Shown here one piece after another: positions 9,308 through 17,644 of a stretch of DNA of 46,095 nucleotides. Made by a program: the position numbers and the translations under genes. Below the pieces are notes generated by a model that saw only the letters and a program-made list of their open reading frames with translations, did not search any database and was not told the DNA's origin. Origin of the DNA: Flavobacteriaceae bacterium (GTDB lineage: Bacteria; Bacteroidota; Bacteroidia; Flavobacteriales; Flavobacteriaceae); contig JAQWSN010000029.1 in the NCBI GenBank assembly GCA_029243165.1, positions 1 to 46,095 of the forward strand, read 5' to 3'. Every line of letters starts with the position of its first letter. Within the stretch, counting starts at the first letter, position 1.

Positions 9308-10845
9308 AGTTGTCGCAAAAGCGAAGTAATGCTTACTTGGTCTTGAATGGTCGCATTTAAATTGTCAATAGAAATGCGTTCTTGAATCATAGAATCTCGT
9401 TGTCTGAGTGTAACGGTATGGTCTTCTAAACTTTGGTGATCTACCGTAATGCAGAAAGGAGTCCCTAGCGCATCTTGTCTTCGATAACGTCTTCCTACAG
9501 CATCTTTCTCATCGTAAACCGTTTGAAAATCCAATTTTAATTTTTCCACTATCGTCCGAGCCAGTTCAGGAAGGCCATCTTTTTTAACAAGAGGTAAAAC
9601 TGCAGCTTTATTGGGTGCTAAGGCGTAGGGAAATTTTAAAACAGTACGGGTTGCTCCGCCCTCCAGTTCTTCTTCAGTAAGAGCATTTGAAAAAACCGCT
9701 AAAAACATACGGTCTAAACCTATGGAAGTTTCCACTACATAGGGCACATAATTTTCATTACGCTCGGGATCAAAATATTGTAATTTTTTACCCGTGAATT
9801 TTTCGTGACTGGATAAATCAAAATCAGTACGGGAATGAATTCCTTCCAATTCTTTAAAACCAAAAGGAAAACGAAATTCAATATCAGTAGCTGCATCGGC
9901 ATAATGAGCTAATTTTTCATGGTCATGAAAGCGATATTTATCTTGACCCATTCCAAGGGCAAGGTGCCACTTCATTCGATTTTCTTTCCATTGGGCGTAC
10001 CACTCTTTTTGCGTGCCAGGAGGAATGAAAAATTGCATTTCCATTTGTTCAAATTCTCGCATTCTAAAAATGAATTGTCTTGCTACAATCTCGTTTCTAA
10101 AAGCTTTCCCTGTTTGAGCAATTCCAAAAGGCAACTTCATACGACCTGTTTTTTGAACGTTTAAGAAGTTGACGAAAATTCCTTGGGCGGTTTCTGGACG
10201 CAAATACAAATCCATAGCTGTGTCTGCTGAAGCTCCTAGCTTAGTGCCAAACATCAAGTTGAATTGCTTTACATCTGTCCATTCTCTTGAACCCGATTCA
10301 GGACAAGAAATCTCCAATTCTTCAATTAACGCTTTAACATCTGCCAAATCTTCTTTTTCTAAAGATTGCCCTAAACGTTTCAAGATGGCTTCTGCCTTTT
10401 CTTGATTTGCAATAACTCTTGGGTTAGTAGATCGGAATTGGGCTTCATCAAAAGTGGCACCAAAACGTTTGGCTGCTTTTTTGACCTCTTTATCAATCTT
10501 AGTTTCAATTTTAGCAACATAATCTTCAACCAGAACATCTGCGCGGTAGCGCTTTTTAGAGGTTTTATTGTCAATAAGTGGATCGTTAAACGCGTCCACA
10601 TGGCCCGAAGCTTTCCATGTAGTAGGATGCATAAAAATTGCTGCATCAATCCCAACAATATTTTCGTTGAGTTGAACCATTGCTTTCCACCAATATTGTC
10701 GGATGTTGTTTTTTAATGCAACACCATTTTGGGCATAGTCATAAACGGCGCTAAGTCCGTCATAAATTTCACTTGAGGGAAAGACAAATCCGTACTCTTT
10801 GGCATGGGAGATTACTTTCTTAAATTGATCTGTTTGTTGCGTCAT
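9304..10845 (-). CDS. glyQS: Glycine--tRNA ligase (dimeric class II)
   Basis: Charges tRNA-Gly with glycine. This is the single-chain, alpha2-type class II synthetase (513 residues), not the heterotetrameric GlyQ/GlyS. Visible elements are the N-terminal segment YGFVFPSSEIY, motif 2 FRNEIV with its following REFEQMEMQFF, the glycine-site SHEKFTGK region, and class II motif 3 with SIGLDRMFLAVF. The C-terminal anticodon-binding domain runs from about residue 410 and includes KKDGLPELA and FCITVDHQSLEDHTVTLRQRDS. The ATG at 10845 gives the expected N-terminus. Confidence 0.97.
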   Translation of the reverse strand: MTQQTDQFKKVISHAKEYGFVFPSSEIYDGLSAVYDYAQNGVALKNNIRQYWWKAMVQLNENIVGIDAAIFMHPTTWKASGHVDAFNDPLIDNKTSKKRYRADVLVEDYVAKIETKIDKEVKKAAKRFGATFDEAQFRSTNPRVIANQEKAEAILKRLGQSLEKEDLADVKALIEELEISCPESGSREWTDVKQFNLMFGTKLGASADTAMDLYLRPETAQGIFVNFLNVQKTGRMKLPFGIAQTGKAFRNEIVARQFIFRMREFEQMEMQFFIPPGTQKEWYAQWKENRMKWHLALGMGQDKYRFHDHEKLAHYADAATDIEFRFPFGFKELEGIHSRTDFDLSSHEKFTGKKLQYFDPERNENYVPYVVETSIGLDRMFLAVFSNALTEEELEGGATRTVLKFPYALAPNKAAVLPLVKKDGLPELARTIVEKLKLDFQTVYDEKDAVGRRYRRQDALGTPFCITVDHQSLEDHTVTLRQRDSMIQERISIDNLNATIQDQVSITSLLRQL

Positions 10846-10897
10846 GGCGCAAAAATAATTCTTTTTGTTATTTTTAAGTAGCTCTTGATCTTATTCT

Positions 10898-11599
10898 ATG
10901 AAAAAAAATAGTCCTGCCGTTTTACAAGCCTTTATTGAAATATTTTTCCCACGCCAATGTTTCGGCTGTGAAACTCCTCTTAAGTTTTATGAAATAAACC
11001 TCTGTTTGGATTGTCAAATCAGAATGCCACTGACTTCATTTCACAAAACAAAAAAGAATTTATTATTTCAGAAATTGGAATTGCACTTCCCCATTGAAAA
11101 TGCTACCGCATTATTTCATTTTGAAAAAGAGGGAGTTCTAGCGCATTTGATTCATTTATTCAAGTACCAGGGAATGCAAAAAATAGGCTTGTTTTTGGGA
11201 GAATGGTTAGCCGAAAATCTGATAGAAAGCGGTTCCTTTCAGAACTTAAACGGCATAGTTCCCGTGCCACTTCATCCAGCAAAAAAAAGAAAAAGAGGAT
11301 TTAATCAGGCAGAACTTATTGCTAATACACTTGCAGAAAAATTAAAAATCCCCGTTTATTCCCATGCACTTAAACGAATTAAAAACACCACTGCTTTAGC
11401 TCATTTAGGAGAAATTAATCGGCATAAAGAAGTGCAAAATGCGTTTTTAAGAAACCCTTCGTTTTCCTCTAAACCACAACACTTGCTTTTGATCGATGAT
11501 GTATTCACAACGGGAGCCACACTTGCCGCTTGTGCAAAAGCCTTGAGGAAAAATAGTGAAATAAAATTGAGTATCGCAGTACTTGCTTGTAGGTTGTGA
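10898..11599 (+). CDS. comF: ComF family phosphoribosyltransferase-like protein
   Basis: Member of the ComF/GntX family. An N-terminal four-cysteine zinc site is visible (Cys21, Cys24, Cys36, Cys39). A type I phosphoribosyltransferase domain follows, with the PRPP loop LLIDDVFTTGATL at about residues 194-206. The segment VPVPLHPAKKRKRGFNQAELIA is the other family hallmark. In naturally competent bacteria ComF helps handle incoming DNA; its exact reaction is not settled. Length of 233 residues is typical. The stop overlaps the first possible start of the next gene. Confidence 0.92.
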   Translation: MKKNSPAVLQAFIEIFFPRQCFGCETPLKFYEINLCLDCQIRMPLTSFHKTKKNLLFQKLELHFPIENATALFHFEKEGVLAHLIHLFKYQGMQKIGLFLGEWLAENLIESGSFQNLNGIVPVPLHPAKKRKRGFNQAELIANTLAEKLKIPVYSHALKRIKNTTALAHLGEINRHKEVQNAFLRNPSFSSKPQHLLLIDDVFTTGATLAACAKALRKNSEIKLSIAVLACRL

Positions 11600-11637
11600 A
11601 TAGAATAATGCTTTATTTTGTGAGGATTATTTTGATC

Positions 11638-13314
11638 ATGAAATTCGGTTTAAACATTCTTCTTTTAGGTGGGCTGTTATTGTCTACAATTCAATGTGCC
11701 AAACGTGCATCACCAACGGGTGGCCCGAGAGATACTATTCCCCCTGTACTCGTAAATGCCTCTCCCAAAATGAATACAGTATTTTTTGATAAGGAAGAAT
11801 TCGTACTCAACTTCAATGAATACATAACCCTTAAAGACTTAAGTAAGCAACTCATTGTATCTCCCCCTTTGAATTCAAGTCAGTACAAAGTCTATCCTGT
11901 AACTGGGGCTTCAAAAAAAGTCACACTCAAGTTACTAGATACCCTTATGGATAACACGACCTACACTTTCAATTTTGGAGAAAGTATTACCGATTTTAAC
12001 GAATCCAACCCCTCTTCTTACTTAACGTACACTTTATCCACTGGAGCAACTATTGATTCTCTTTACATTAAAGGGCGGATTACAGATGCTTTTGAAAGAG
12101 AGACTGAGCGATTTATTTCCCTTCAACTCTACCCTATTGACAGTACGTTCAGTGATTCTGTAATTTACAATCAAAAACCGCTGTACGTTACAAGTACTTT
12201 AGACACTACCATTTACCGATTTCAAAACCTTAAAGCTGGTAAATATTCCATCATCGCACTGGAAGATAAGTCTGGAAATTACTTTTTTGATCAGAATATG
12301 GATAAGATCGGTTTTACTGAAAACATAATAGAACTTCCCCAAGATTCCATTCTAGATTTTAGGCTATTCAAAGAAAGGTCTAACTTTTTTTGGGACAAGC
12401 CATACTTCGTAAATGATCATCACATCATTCTAGCTTATTACGGAGACCGAGAAGAAGAACCCTTTAAAATGGTGAGTGATGTTCCAGAAAGTTTTGAATC
12501 TCTCGTTACAAAAAGCAGAAAAACAGATACACTAAATTACTGGTTTAAAGGAGCTGAATTGGACTCCCTTAAGTTTGAATTAAACATTCAAGATTCTCTT
12601 CAAATAAAAACGGTAAAATTTAAAAATCCCGTCCCTGATTCATTGATCATTGACAAGTTTACAACAGGTAGTTTGCGACTTCAAAACAAATTCGAACTCA
12701 AAGCAAATCTACCCGTAACAGAGGTCAATTCAGATCAATTAATTGTCACTAATAGAGATACCGTTCAGATACCTGCATCCTTGAAAATTCAAGAAAACTA
12801 CGACCGTATTACTGTGGATTTCAACGTTATTCCAAACGATCGTTATCAAATAAAGCTTTTACCCAATGCTTTGGTTGACTTTTGGGGCAATACAAACGAC
12901 ACTCTAGTTTTTCGAACTTCGACTAAAAAAATTGAAGATTACGGAAATATTTTTTTAAGAGTCCAGCATCAAAGTCCGTATCCATTCATCATTGAATTGC
13001 TAGAGAACAACAAAGTCATTCGCAGATATGACACACCTGTAGAAGGAAACAATTATGCTTTTGAATTACTTGATTCTGGGAAGTACAGAGTTCGCCTCAT
13101 AGAAGATACTAATGAAAATAGACAATGGGATACTGGAAATTACCTTCAAAAAATTCAACCTGAAAAGGTCATTTATTTTTGGAAAGAAATTGATCTAAGA
13201 GCAAATTGGGACATGAATGAAACATTTAATACAAGTCAAAATCATCCCGATCTTCCAGAAAGCGCAACCGCTTCCGATGTGCTTGAAGTTCCAGATAATC
13301 CAATTCAGCAGTAA
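11638..13314 (+). CDS. Ig-like domain lipoprotein
   Basis: Surface or periplasmic lipoprotein of the flavobacterial Ig-like (Big_5-type) family. From the ATG at 11638 the protein has a clean signal ending in TIQC, with lipidated Cys20, followed by the family hallmark SPTGGPRDTIPP. The Ig-like domain follows at about residues 30-135, then a long beta-rich region of 558 residues total. An in-frame ATG at 11596 would add 14 residues but spoils the signal peptide; a GAGG sequence at about 11621 fits the later start. The last 89 bases overlap the convergent omega-amidase gene. Function unknown. Confidence 0.85.
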   Translation: MKFGLNILLLGGLLLSTIQCAKRASPTGGPRDTIPPVLVNASPKMNTVFFDKEEFVLNFNEYITLKDLSKQLIVSPPLNSSQYKVYPVTGASKKVTLKLLDTLMDNTTYTFNFGESITDFNESNPSSYLTYTLSTGATIDSLYIKGRITDAFERETERFISLQLYPIDSTFSDSVIYNQKPLYVTSTLDTTIYRFQNLKAGKYSIIALEDKSGNYFFDQNMDKIGFTENIIELPQDSILDFRLFKERSNFFWDKPYFVNDHHIILAYYGDREEEPFKMVSDVPESFESLVTKSRKTDTLNYWFKGAELDSLKFELNIQDSLQIKTVKFKNPVPDSLIIDKFTTGSLRLQNKFELKANLPVTEVNSDQLIVTNRDTVQIPASLKIQENYDRITVDFNVIPNDRYQIKLLPNALVDFWGNTNDTLVFRTSTKKIEDYGNIFLRVQHQSPYPFIIELLENNKVIRRYDTPVEGNNYAFELLDSGKYRVRLIEDTNENRQWDTGNYLQKIQPEKVIYFWKEIDLRANWDMNETFNTSQNHPDLPESATASDVLEVPDNPIQQ

Positions 13315-14005
13315 CTAAAGTTTCCACCGCTGAAATTTTTCCCGAAACACTATTCCCTAAAGGATCATAAACCGCACTATGTCCTGGATAGAGATGCCCT
13401 TTTTCATCTTCTCCTATTCGGTTAACCCCAACCACGTAGGAAAGGTTTTCAATGGCTCGGGCTTGAAGTAACGTATCCCAAGCGTGAATTCTTGGTTTGG
13501 GCCAGTTGGCTACATAAAAAAGCACATCATAATCTTGAGTATTTCGAGACCAAACAGGAAATCTTAAATCGTAGCAAATGCGTAGACAAATTTTCCATCC
13601 TTCATATTCAAAAATTCCCTCATTTGATCCTGCCCTAAACGTTTTATGCTCTCCTGCAAGGGTAAACGTATGCCGCTTGTCGTAATGCATTACATCTCCT
13701 GAGGGGGTCACAATGACAAACCGATTGTAATAATATCCTCCTTCATAAATTACCAAACTTCCTCCTATTGCAGCATCTAATTTTGTAGCCCAAGTTTGCA
13801 TCCATTGCATGCTCGGTCCACCCATAGGTTCTGCAATCGTTTCAGGAGTCATGGTAAACCCTGTAGTAAACATTTCAGGCAATAAAACTATGTCTGTAGA
13901 GGCTTTAATGCTTTGAAACTTCCGGTCAATGTAAGCTCTGTTTTTTAATGGTGATTCCCAAAAAAGTGGAATTTGTAAAGCTGTTAGCTGCAGTTTTGAT
14001 TTCAT
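13226..14005 (-). CDS. Nitrilase-superfamily omega-amidase (YafV-like)
   Basis: C-N hydrolase with the Glu-Lys-Cys triad: Glu44 in LLPEMFTTGF, Lys110 in HYDKRHTF and Cys144 in RICYDLRFP. The overall pattern and 259-residue length match the YafV/Nit2-type omega-amidases, which hydrolyse alpha-ketoglutaramate or ketosuccinamate in metabolite repair and the methionine salvage/transaminase cycle. The C-terminal ending with FLEDRDDF is the normal family ending, so the 89-base tail-to-tail overlap with the Ig-like lipoprotein gene is real unless that other gene is mis-terminated. Confidence 0.93.
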   Translation of the reverse strand: MKSKLQLTALQIPLFWESPLKNRAYIDRKFQSIKASTDIVLLPEMFTTGFTMTPETIAEPMGGPSMQWMQTWATKLDAAIGGSLVIYEGGYYYNRFVIVTPSGDVMHYDKRHTFTLAGEHKTFRAGSNEGIFEYEGWKICLRICYDLRFPVWSRNTQDYDVLFYVANWPKPRIHAWDTLLQARAIENLSYVVGVNRIGEDEKGHLYPGHSAVYDPLGNSVSGKISAVETLVTAELDYLELQAHRKRLRFLEDRDDFDLY

Positions 14006-14071
14006 CTTAATTTGAGACCTTAGTCAATTGAATATCACTAAATTTAAAAGATTTAATTAAAAAATAACAGA

Positions 14072-15217
14072 ATGCGACTCAAAATTTCGTTACTCGCCGT
14101 ACTCCTTTTTAACACCTTTGGTTTTGCACAAACTTATTTCCCTACTGCACACGGGTGGGAATCAAAAAGTCCAAAAGAATTTAATGTTAAAGTTGAGGTG
14201 CTTGAAAAAGCAATCGACTTTGCCCAATCCAATGAATATTCTGGAGATCGAGATTTACGAATAGCGATTCTAAAGGGATTTGCACGTGAACCTTATCACC
14301 AAATTTTGGGACCTACAAAAAAACGAGGAGGACCCGCTGGTATCATTTTAAAAAACGGATATCAAATTGCTTCATGGGGAGATCCCCATCGGGTTGACAT
14401 GACCTTTAGTGTTACGAAAAGTTATTTATCCACTGTTGCAGGCTTAGCAGTAGATCAGGGCTATTTTAATCCAGAAGATTTTGTGGTAAATACCCTTTGG
14501 GATACCACATTTGATGGGGTTCATAACCAGCAAATTACTTGGGAACATTTGCTTAACCAATCTTCTGATTGGTCCGGCACATTGTGGGGTGGGCACGACT
14601 GGGCCGACCGACCACCACGAGAAGGGTCTATTGATGATTGGAAAAACAGAACCTACCACAAACCTGGAACCCATTTTGAGTACAATGACATACGTGTCAA
14701 TTTGCTCGCTTATTCCCTGCTTCAAGTATGGCGCAAACCCCTTGCTCAAATTTTAAAAGAACACATTATGGATCCCATAGGCGCCAGTACAACCTGGAGG
14801 TGGTATGGATACAAAAATTCTTGGGTAGAACTTGATGGAATGAGAATGCAATCGGTTTCTGGAGGAGGACATTCAGGAGGAGGTCTTTTCATTAATACGG
14901 AAGATCATGCCCGTTTTGGACTGTTGTTTCTCAATGAAGGAAATTGGAATGGAAAACAATTGATCAGTACATCGTGGATTAAAAAAGCAATAGCCCCTTC
15001 CCCAGCCCAGCTCAACTATGGCTACATGTGGTGGCTTAACAAAAAAGGAACTTCTCGTTATTGGGAAGGAGTTCCTGAAAATGTGTATTATGCTGCGGGC
15101 TTTGGAGGAAATTTTATTGTCATCATTCCTGATGAAGCAATGATAATCGTAACCCGATGGTTGGAACCCAGTCAAATGGGAACATTCGTAAAACAAGTAC
15201 TCGATGCAATACCCTAA
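14072..15217 (+). CDS. Secreted serine hydrolase, beta-lactamase (class C) family
   Basis: Second class C-like hydrolase of the window, 381 residues, not closely similar to the one at 677. It has a cleavable signal peptide (residues 1-19, ending GFAQ). The catalytic S-V-T-K is at residues 113-116 and the Y-N-D motif is in FEYNDIRVN. A glycine-rich segment AAGFGGNF replaces the usual H/K-x-G third motif. It resembles the family annotated as serine hydrolase or 6-aminohexanoate-dimer hydrolase. It is probably periplasmic. It is followed after a few bases by the broken membrane gene. Confidence 0.85.
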   Translation: MRLKISLLAVLLFNTFGFAQTYFPTAHGWESKSPKEFNVKVEVLEKAIDFAQSNEYSGDRDLRIAILKGFAREPYHQILGPTKKRGGPAGIILKNGYQIASWGDPHRVDMTFSVTKSYLSTVAGLAVDQGYFNPEDFVVNTLWDTTFDGVHNQQITWEHLLNQSSDWSGTLWGGHDWADRPPREGSIDDWKNRTYHKPGTHFEYNDIRVNLLAYSLLQVWRKPLAQILKEHIMDPIGASTTWRWYGYKNSWVELDGMRMQSVSGGGHSGGGLFINTEDHARFGLLFLNEGNWNGKQLISTSWIKKAIAPSPAQLNYGYMWWLNKKGTSRYWEGVPENVYYAAGFGGNFIVIIPDEAMIIVTRWLEPSQMGTFVKQVLDAIP

Positions 15218-15223
15218 AATTTG

Positions 15224-15750
15224 ATGAGCCCCACAAAATCTAATATTTACTTAACTCTAATCTCTTTTAGTTCAGCTTGGATCACTTACTTTGCCCATGA
15301 GGCATTTCATTGGTTTGCCTATTCCCTTTTAAAAATTAAGACTCATTTTAAGCTGAATACCATTGAGATTCTTGATAATAACCTATTGATTCCAGATTCA
15401 AAACAAATAATCATTTACGGAAGCGGCATAGGCTTTACCTTTTTTCAAGCATTTCTCTGTTTTTATGTATTAAAAAGAAAACAAATTTTTTGATTATTTG
15501 CACTCCTCATTGCAGCCTTTGAGTTAAGATTACTTGCAGCAATTTTAAATTTTAGTAAACCAAGTGATGAAGGAAAAATAAGCCTCCTTTTGGGTTTGCC
15601 ACTTCATACATTATCCGTAGTTGTAGTTGGAGGAATGGGGTACTTTTTTTTTAAAACAGCAACCACAAAAAATTCGTTGTAAAAGAAACCTTTCTAAGTG
15701 CAGTTGTTGTTTTTATTGCTATTTATCTGTTTAGTCTTATCCAAATCTAA
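15224..15750 (+). pseudogene. Degraded HExxH-containing membrane protein
   Basis: From ATG at 15224 the frame encodes a hydrophobic protein with H-E-A-F-H, an HExxH zinc-protease-like motif, at the end of its first membrane segment. It stops at a TGA at 15491-15493. The very same frame then continues open for 62 codons with a further two membrane-like stretches to a TAA at 15680. Moving one base earlier recovers another 23 codons from 15679, starting VKETFLSAVVV and forming a further membrane helix that ends at the TAA at 15748. So one nonsense change plus one single-base loss (possibly in the T tract near 15643 or the A tract near 15667) would explain the present state. The ancestor was perhaps a roughly 175-residue M50-like or otherwise unassigned membrane protein. 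An assembly error is possible but would need two events. Confidence 0.6.
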
Positions 15751-15904
15751 CTTTATTAAAAAAACCAAAAAAGTTGTAAAAAATTATTACTTTTAAAGTA
15801 GGAATCTTGTAAACATTGCTAAAGCCAAAACAATTAATTCTCATGTTTTTCGTTTTAATTAAAGTTCGTTGGGATTCAAAACAACCTAAATCTTTAAACA
15901 CCCC
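15751..15904. other. Intergenic region before small lipoprotein gene
   Basis: AT-rich 154 bases between the broken membrane gene and the next gene. I see poly-A and poly-T tracts but no clear -33/-7 pair, hairpin or RNA gene. Confidence 0.4.
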
Positions 15905-16135
15905 ATGAAAAAATCACTTAAACTTACTACAACCTTACTGATTGCCATTTTATTCTCGAATTGTGCAACTATTTTAGGTGGAGAAATCACCCAACATCAA
16001 AAAACAAAACCCCTACCGGGAGAGCCACAAAGAGATGTCAGGGTAATAGCCCTAATTGCAGATCTTGTCCTCTTTTGGCCAGGAACTATTGTAGATTTTG
16101 CAACTGGAGCAATCTACAAACCCAAATACAAGTAG
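15905..16135 (+). CDS. Small lipoprotein, YceK-like in layout
   Basis: A 76-residue lipoprotein with a classic signal and lipidated cysteine at residue 20 (LFSNC). The mature part has GEPQRDVRVIALIADL followed by a hydrophobic stretch WPGTIVDFATGAIYKP. This pattern recurs in a family of small Bacteroidetes lipoproteins and recalls enterobacterial YceK in its hydrophobic end. No enzymatic motif. The function is unknown. It stands alone, with no close partner on the same strand except the barrel protein 127 bases downstream. Confidence 0.75.
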   Translation: MKKSLKLTTTLLIAILFSNCATILGGEITQHQKTKPLPGEPQRDVRVIALIADLVLFWPGTIVDFATGAIYKPKYK

Positions 16136-16262
16136 TAGTCCTTGATAAATGAAAACCCCTCCCAAATCAATTTATTCGCTTATGATCAGCTAAATATGGT
16201 CTGAATTTGTCGAAAAGAGACCCTAAAGCCGAGTAGACGCTAACCTACTATTCTTATTTACC

Positions 16263-16886
16263 ATGTCCCCAAAATCAAAACTATTCTACGTAGTTTCCTT
16301 TCTACCCTTATTTGTGTTTTGCCAGAAAATTAATTTTGGTATCAAAGGAGGCTTAAATCTTTCAAATGATAAATTCGAAGTTTCCACCCTAGGGAATCCC
16401 ATCAACATAATTACAGAAATTAAACCTTCTTATCACTTTGGTGGCTTGGTGGAGTTTTTGATGACTGATAAAAAAACTCATTTTCAAATAGAAGTCCTTT
16501 ACACTGGCAACGGAACTTCAATTCGTGAAAGTGATTTGTCTAAGGCTACTGATGTCAAATTGACACAGATTGCAATCCCCTTTTTAGCCAAATTTGATGC
16601 AACAGAGGATTGGAGTCTTACCACAGGTTATTACTTTGGACATATCATAAGCGCAGTAGAAAAAGATCGTTTTAGTGGATCTAGTGACGCCAAAACTGAT
16701 TTTCAAATATTTGACTTTGGCTTACTTATGGGTTTTGAATTTAAGGTCAACACCAAATTGTTCTTTGATTTAAGATTCAATTACGGTTTACCCAATTTTA
16801 ATAATTCAACTGCTTTTGAGGAAAATAAAACCGAACGAGTTTGCAAGAATAGAACCGTTAACTACGGAGTAGTTTACAAGTTCTGA
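16263..16886 (+). CDS. Outer-membrane beta-barrel (porin-like) protein
   Basis: A 207-residue protein with a signal peptide (about residues 1-20, ending VFCQ). Its mature part begins INFGIKGGLNLS, the usual first strand of the OMP_b-brl_2 (PorT-like) family in Bacteroidetes. Alternating amphipathic strands follow, and it ends in Phe (GVVYKF), as expected for recognition by the barrel-assembly machinery. A specific substrate or partner cannot be named. It converges with sdhB, leaving seven bases between the two stops and no visible terminator. Confidence 0.82.
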   Translation: MSPKSKLFYVVSFLPLFVFCQKINFGIKGGLNLSNDKFEVSTLGNPINIITEIKPSYHFGGLVEFLMTDKKTHFQIEVLYTGNGTSIRESDLSKATDVKLTQIAIPFLAKFDATEDWSLTTGYYFGHIISAVEKDRFSGSSDAKTDFQIFDFGLLMGFEFKVNTKLFFDLRFNYGLPNFNNSTAFEENKTERVCKNRTVNYGVVYKF

Positions 16887-16893
16887 GGTTTAC

Positions 16894-17643
16894 TTATCCC
16901 TTTAAACTAGCGTACAAATACTCCCGATTCATACGGGCAATATTTTCAAGAGAAATTCCCTTCGGACACTCTACCTCACAAGCTCCGGTATTAGTGCAAT
17001 TTCCAAAACCCTCTTCGTCCATCTGATTGACCATGTTTAGTACGCGATCCGTAGCTTCCACTTTTCCTTGAGGAAGAAGTGCGTACTGAGAAACTTTTGC
17101 GGAAACAAACAACATCGCTGATGCATTTTTACAAGTGGCTACACAAGCTCCACACCCGATACATGCAGCAGCATCAAAAGCTTTATCCGCATCGTGTTTT
17201 TCAATTGGAATGGCATTAGCGTCTTGCGTATTTCCTGAAGTATTAACACTTACAAAACCTCCCGCTTGTTGAATACGATCAAAAGAAGAACGATCTACTG
17301 TAAGATCTTTGATAACAGGAAAGGCTTTCGCTCGAAAGGGTTCGATGGTAATGGTATCCCCATCTTTAAACTTGCGCATGTGCAATTGACAAGTTGTTAC
17401 TAGGCGGTCAGGACCGTGGGCTTCACCGTTAATAAACATAGAACACATTCCACAAATTCCTTCACGACAGTCATGATCAAAAGCTACAGGATCTATTCCT
17501 TTATCAATTAACTCTTCATTGAGGACATCCATCATTTCGAGAAATGACATGTCTGGAGAAACCTCTTGCATTTGATAGGTTTCCATTTTTCCTTTCGCAT
17601 TGGCGTTGGCTTGTCGCCAAATTTTTAGGGTTAAATTCATCAT
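16894..17643 (-). CDS. sdhB: Succinate dehydrogenase / fumarate reductase iron-sulfur subunit
   Basis: Carries electrons from the flavoprotein to the membrane cytochrome in complex II. The [2Fe-2S] cysteines are Cys59, Cys64, Cys67 and Cys85. The ferredoxin-type set is Cys161, Cys164, Cys167 and Cys171, completed by Cys216, Cys222 and Cys226 near the C-terminus for the remaining clusters. Length of 249 residues fits the family. It is the last gene of sdhC-sdhA-sdhB, starting two bases after the sdhA stop. Met1 and Met2 are equally possible starts. Confidence 0.97.
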   Translation of the reverse strand: MMNLTLKIWRQANANAKGKMETYQMQEVSPDMSFLEMMDVLNEELIDKGIDPVAFDHDCREGICGMCSMFINGEAHGPDRLVTTCQLHMRKFKDGDTITIEPFRAKAFPVIKDLTVDRSSFDRIQQAGGFVSVNTSGNTQDANAIPIEKHDADKAFDAAACIGCGACVATCKNASAMLFVSAKVSQYALLPQGKVEATDRVLNMVNQMDEEGFGNCTNTGACEVECPKGISLENIARMNREYLYASLKG

Positions 17644-17644
17644 G

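Noticed and set aside
10850-10857. TATTTTTG as -7 element of the glycyl-tRNA synthetase gene
   Set aside because: It lies five bases before the start codon, which would leave no leader, and there is no -33 element.
11596-11637. Earlier start for the Ig-like lipoprotein
   Set aside because: Adds 14 residues ahead of a clean lipoprotein signal and overlaps comF; the ATG at 11638 is better.
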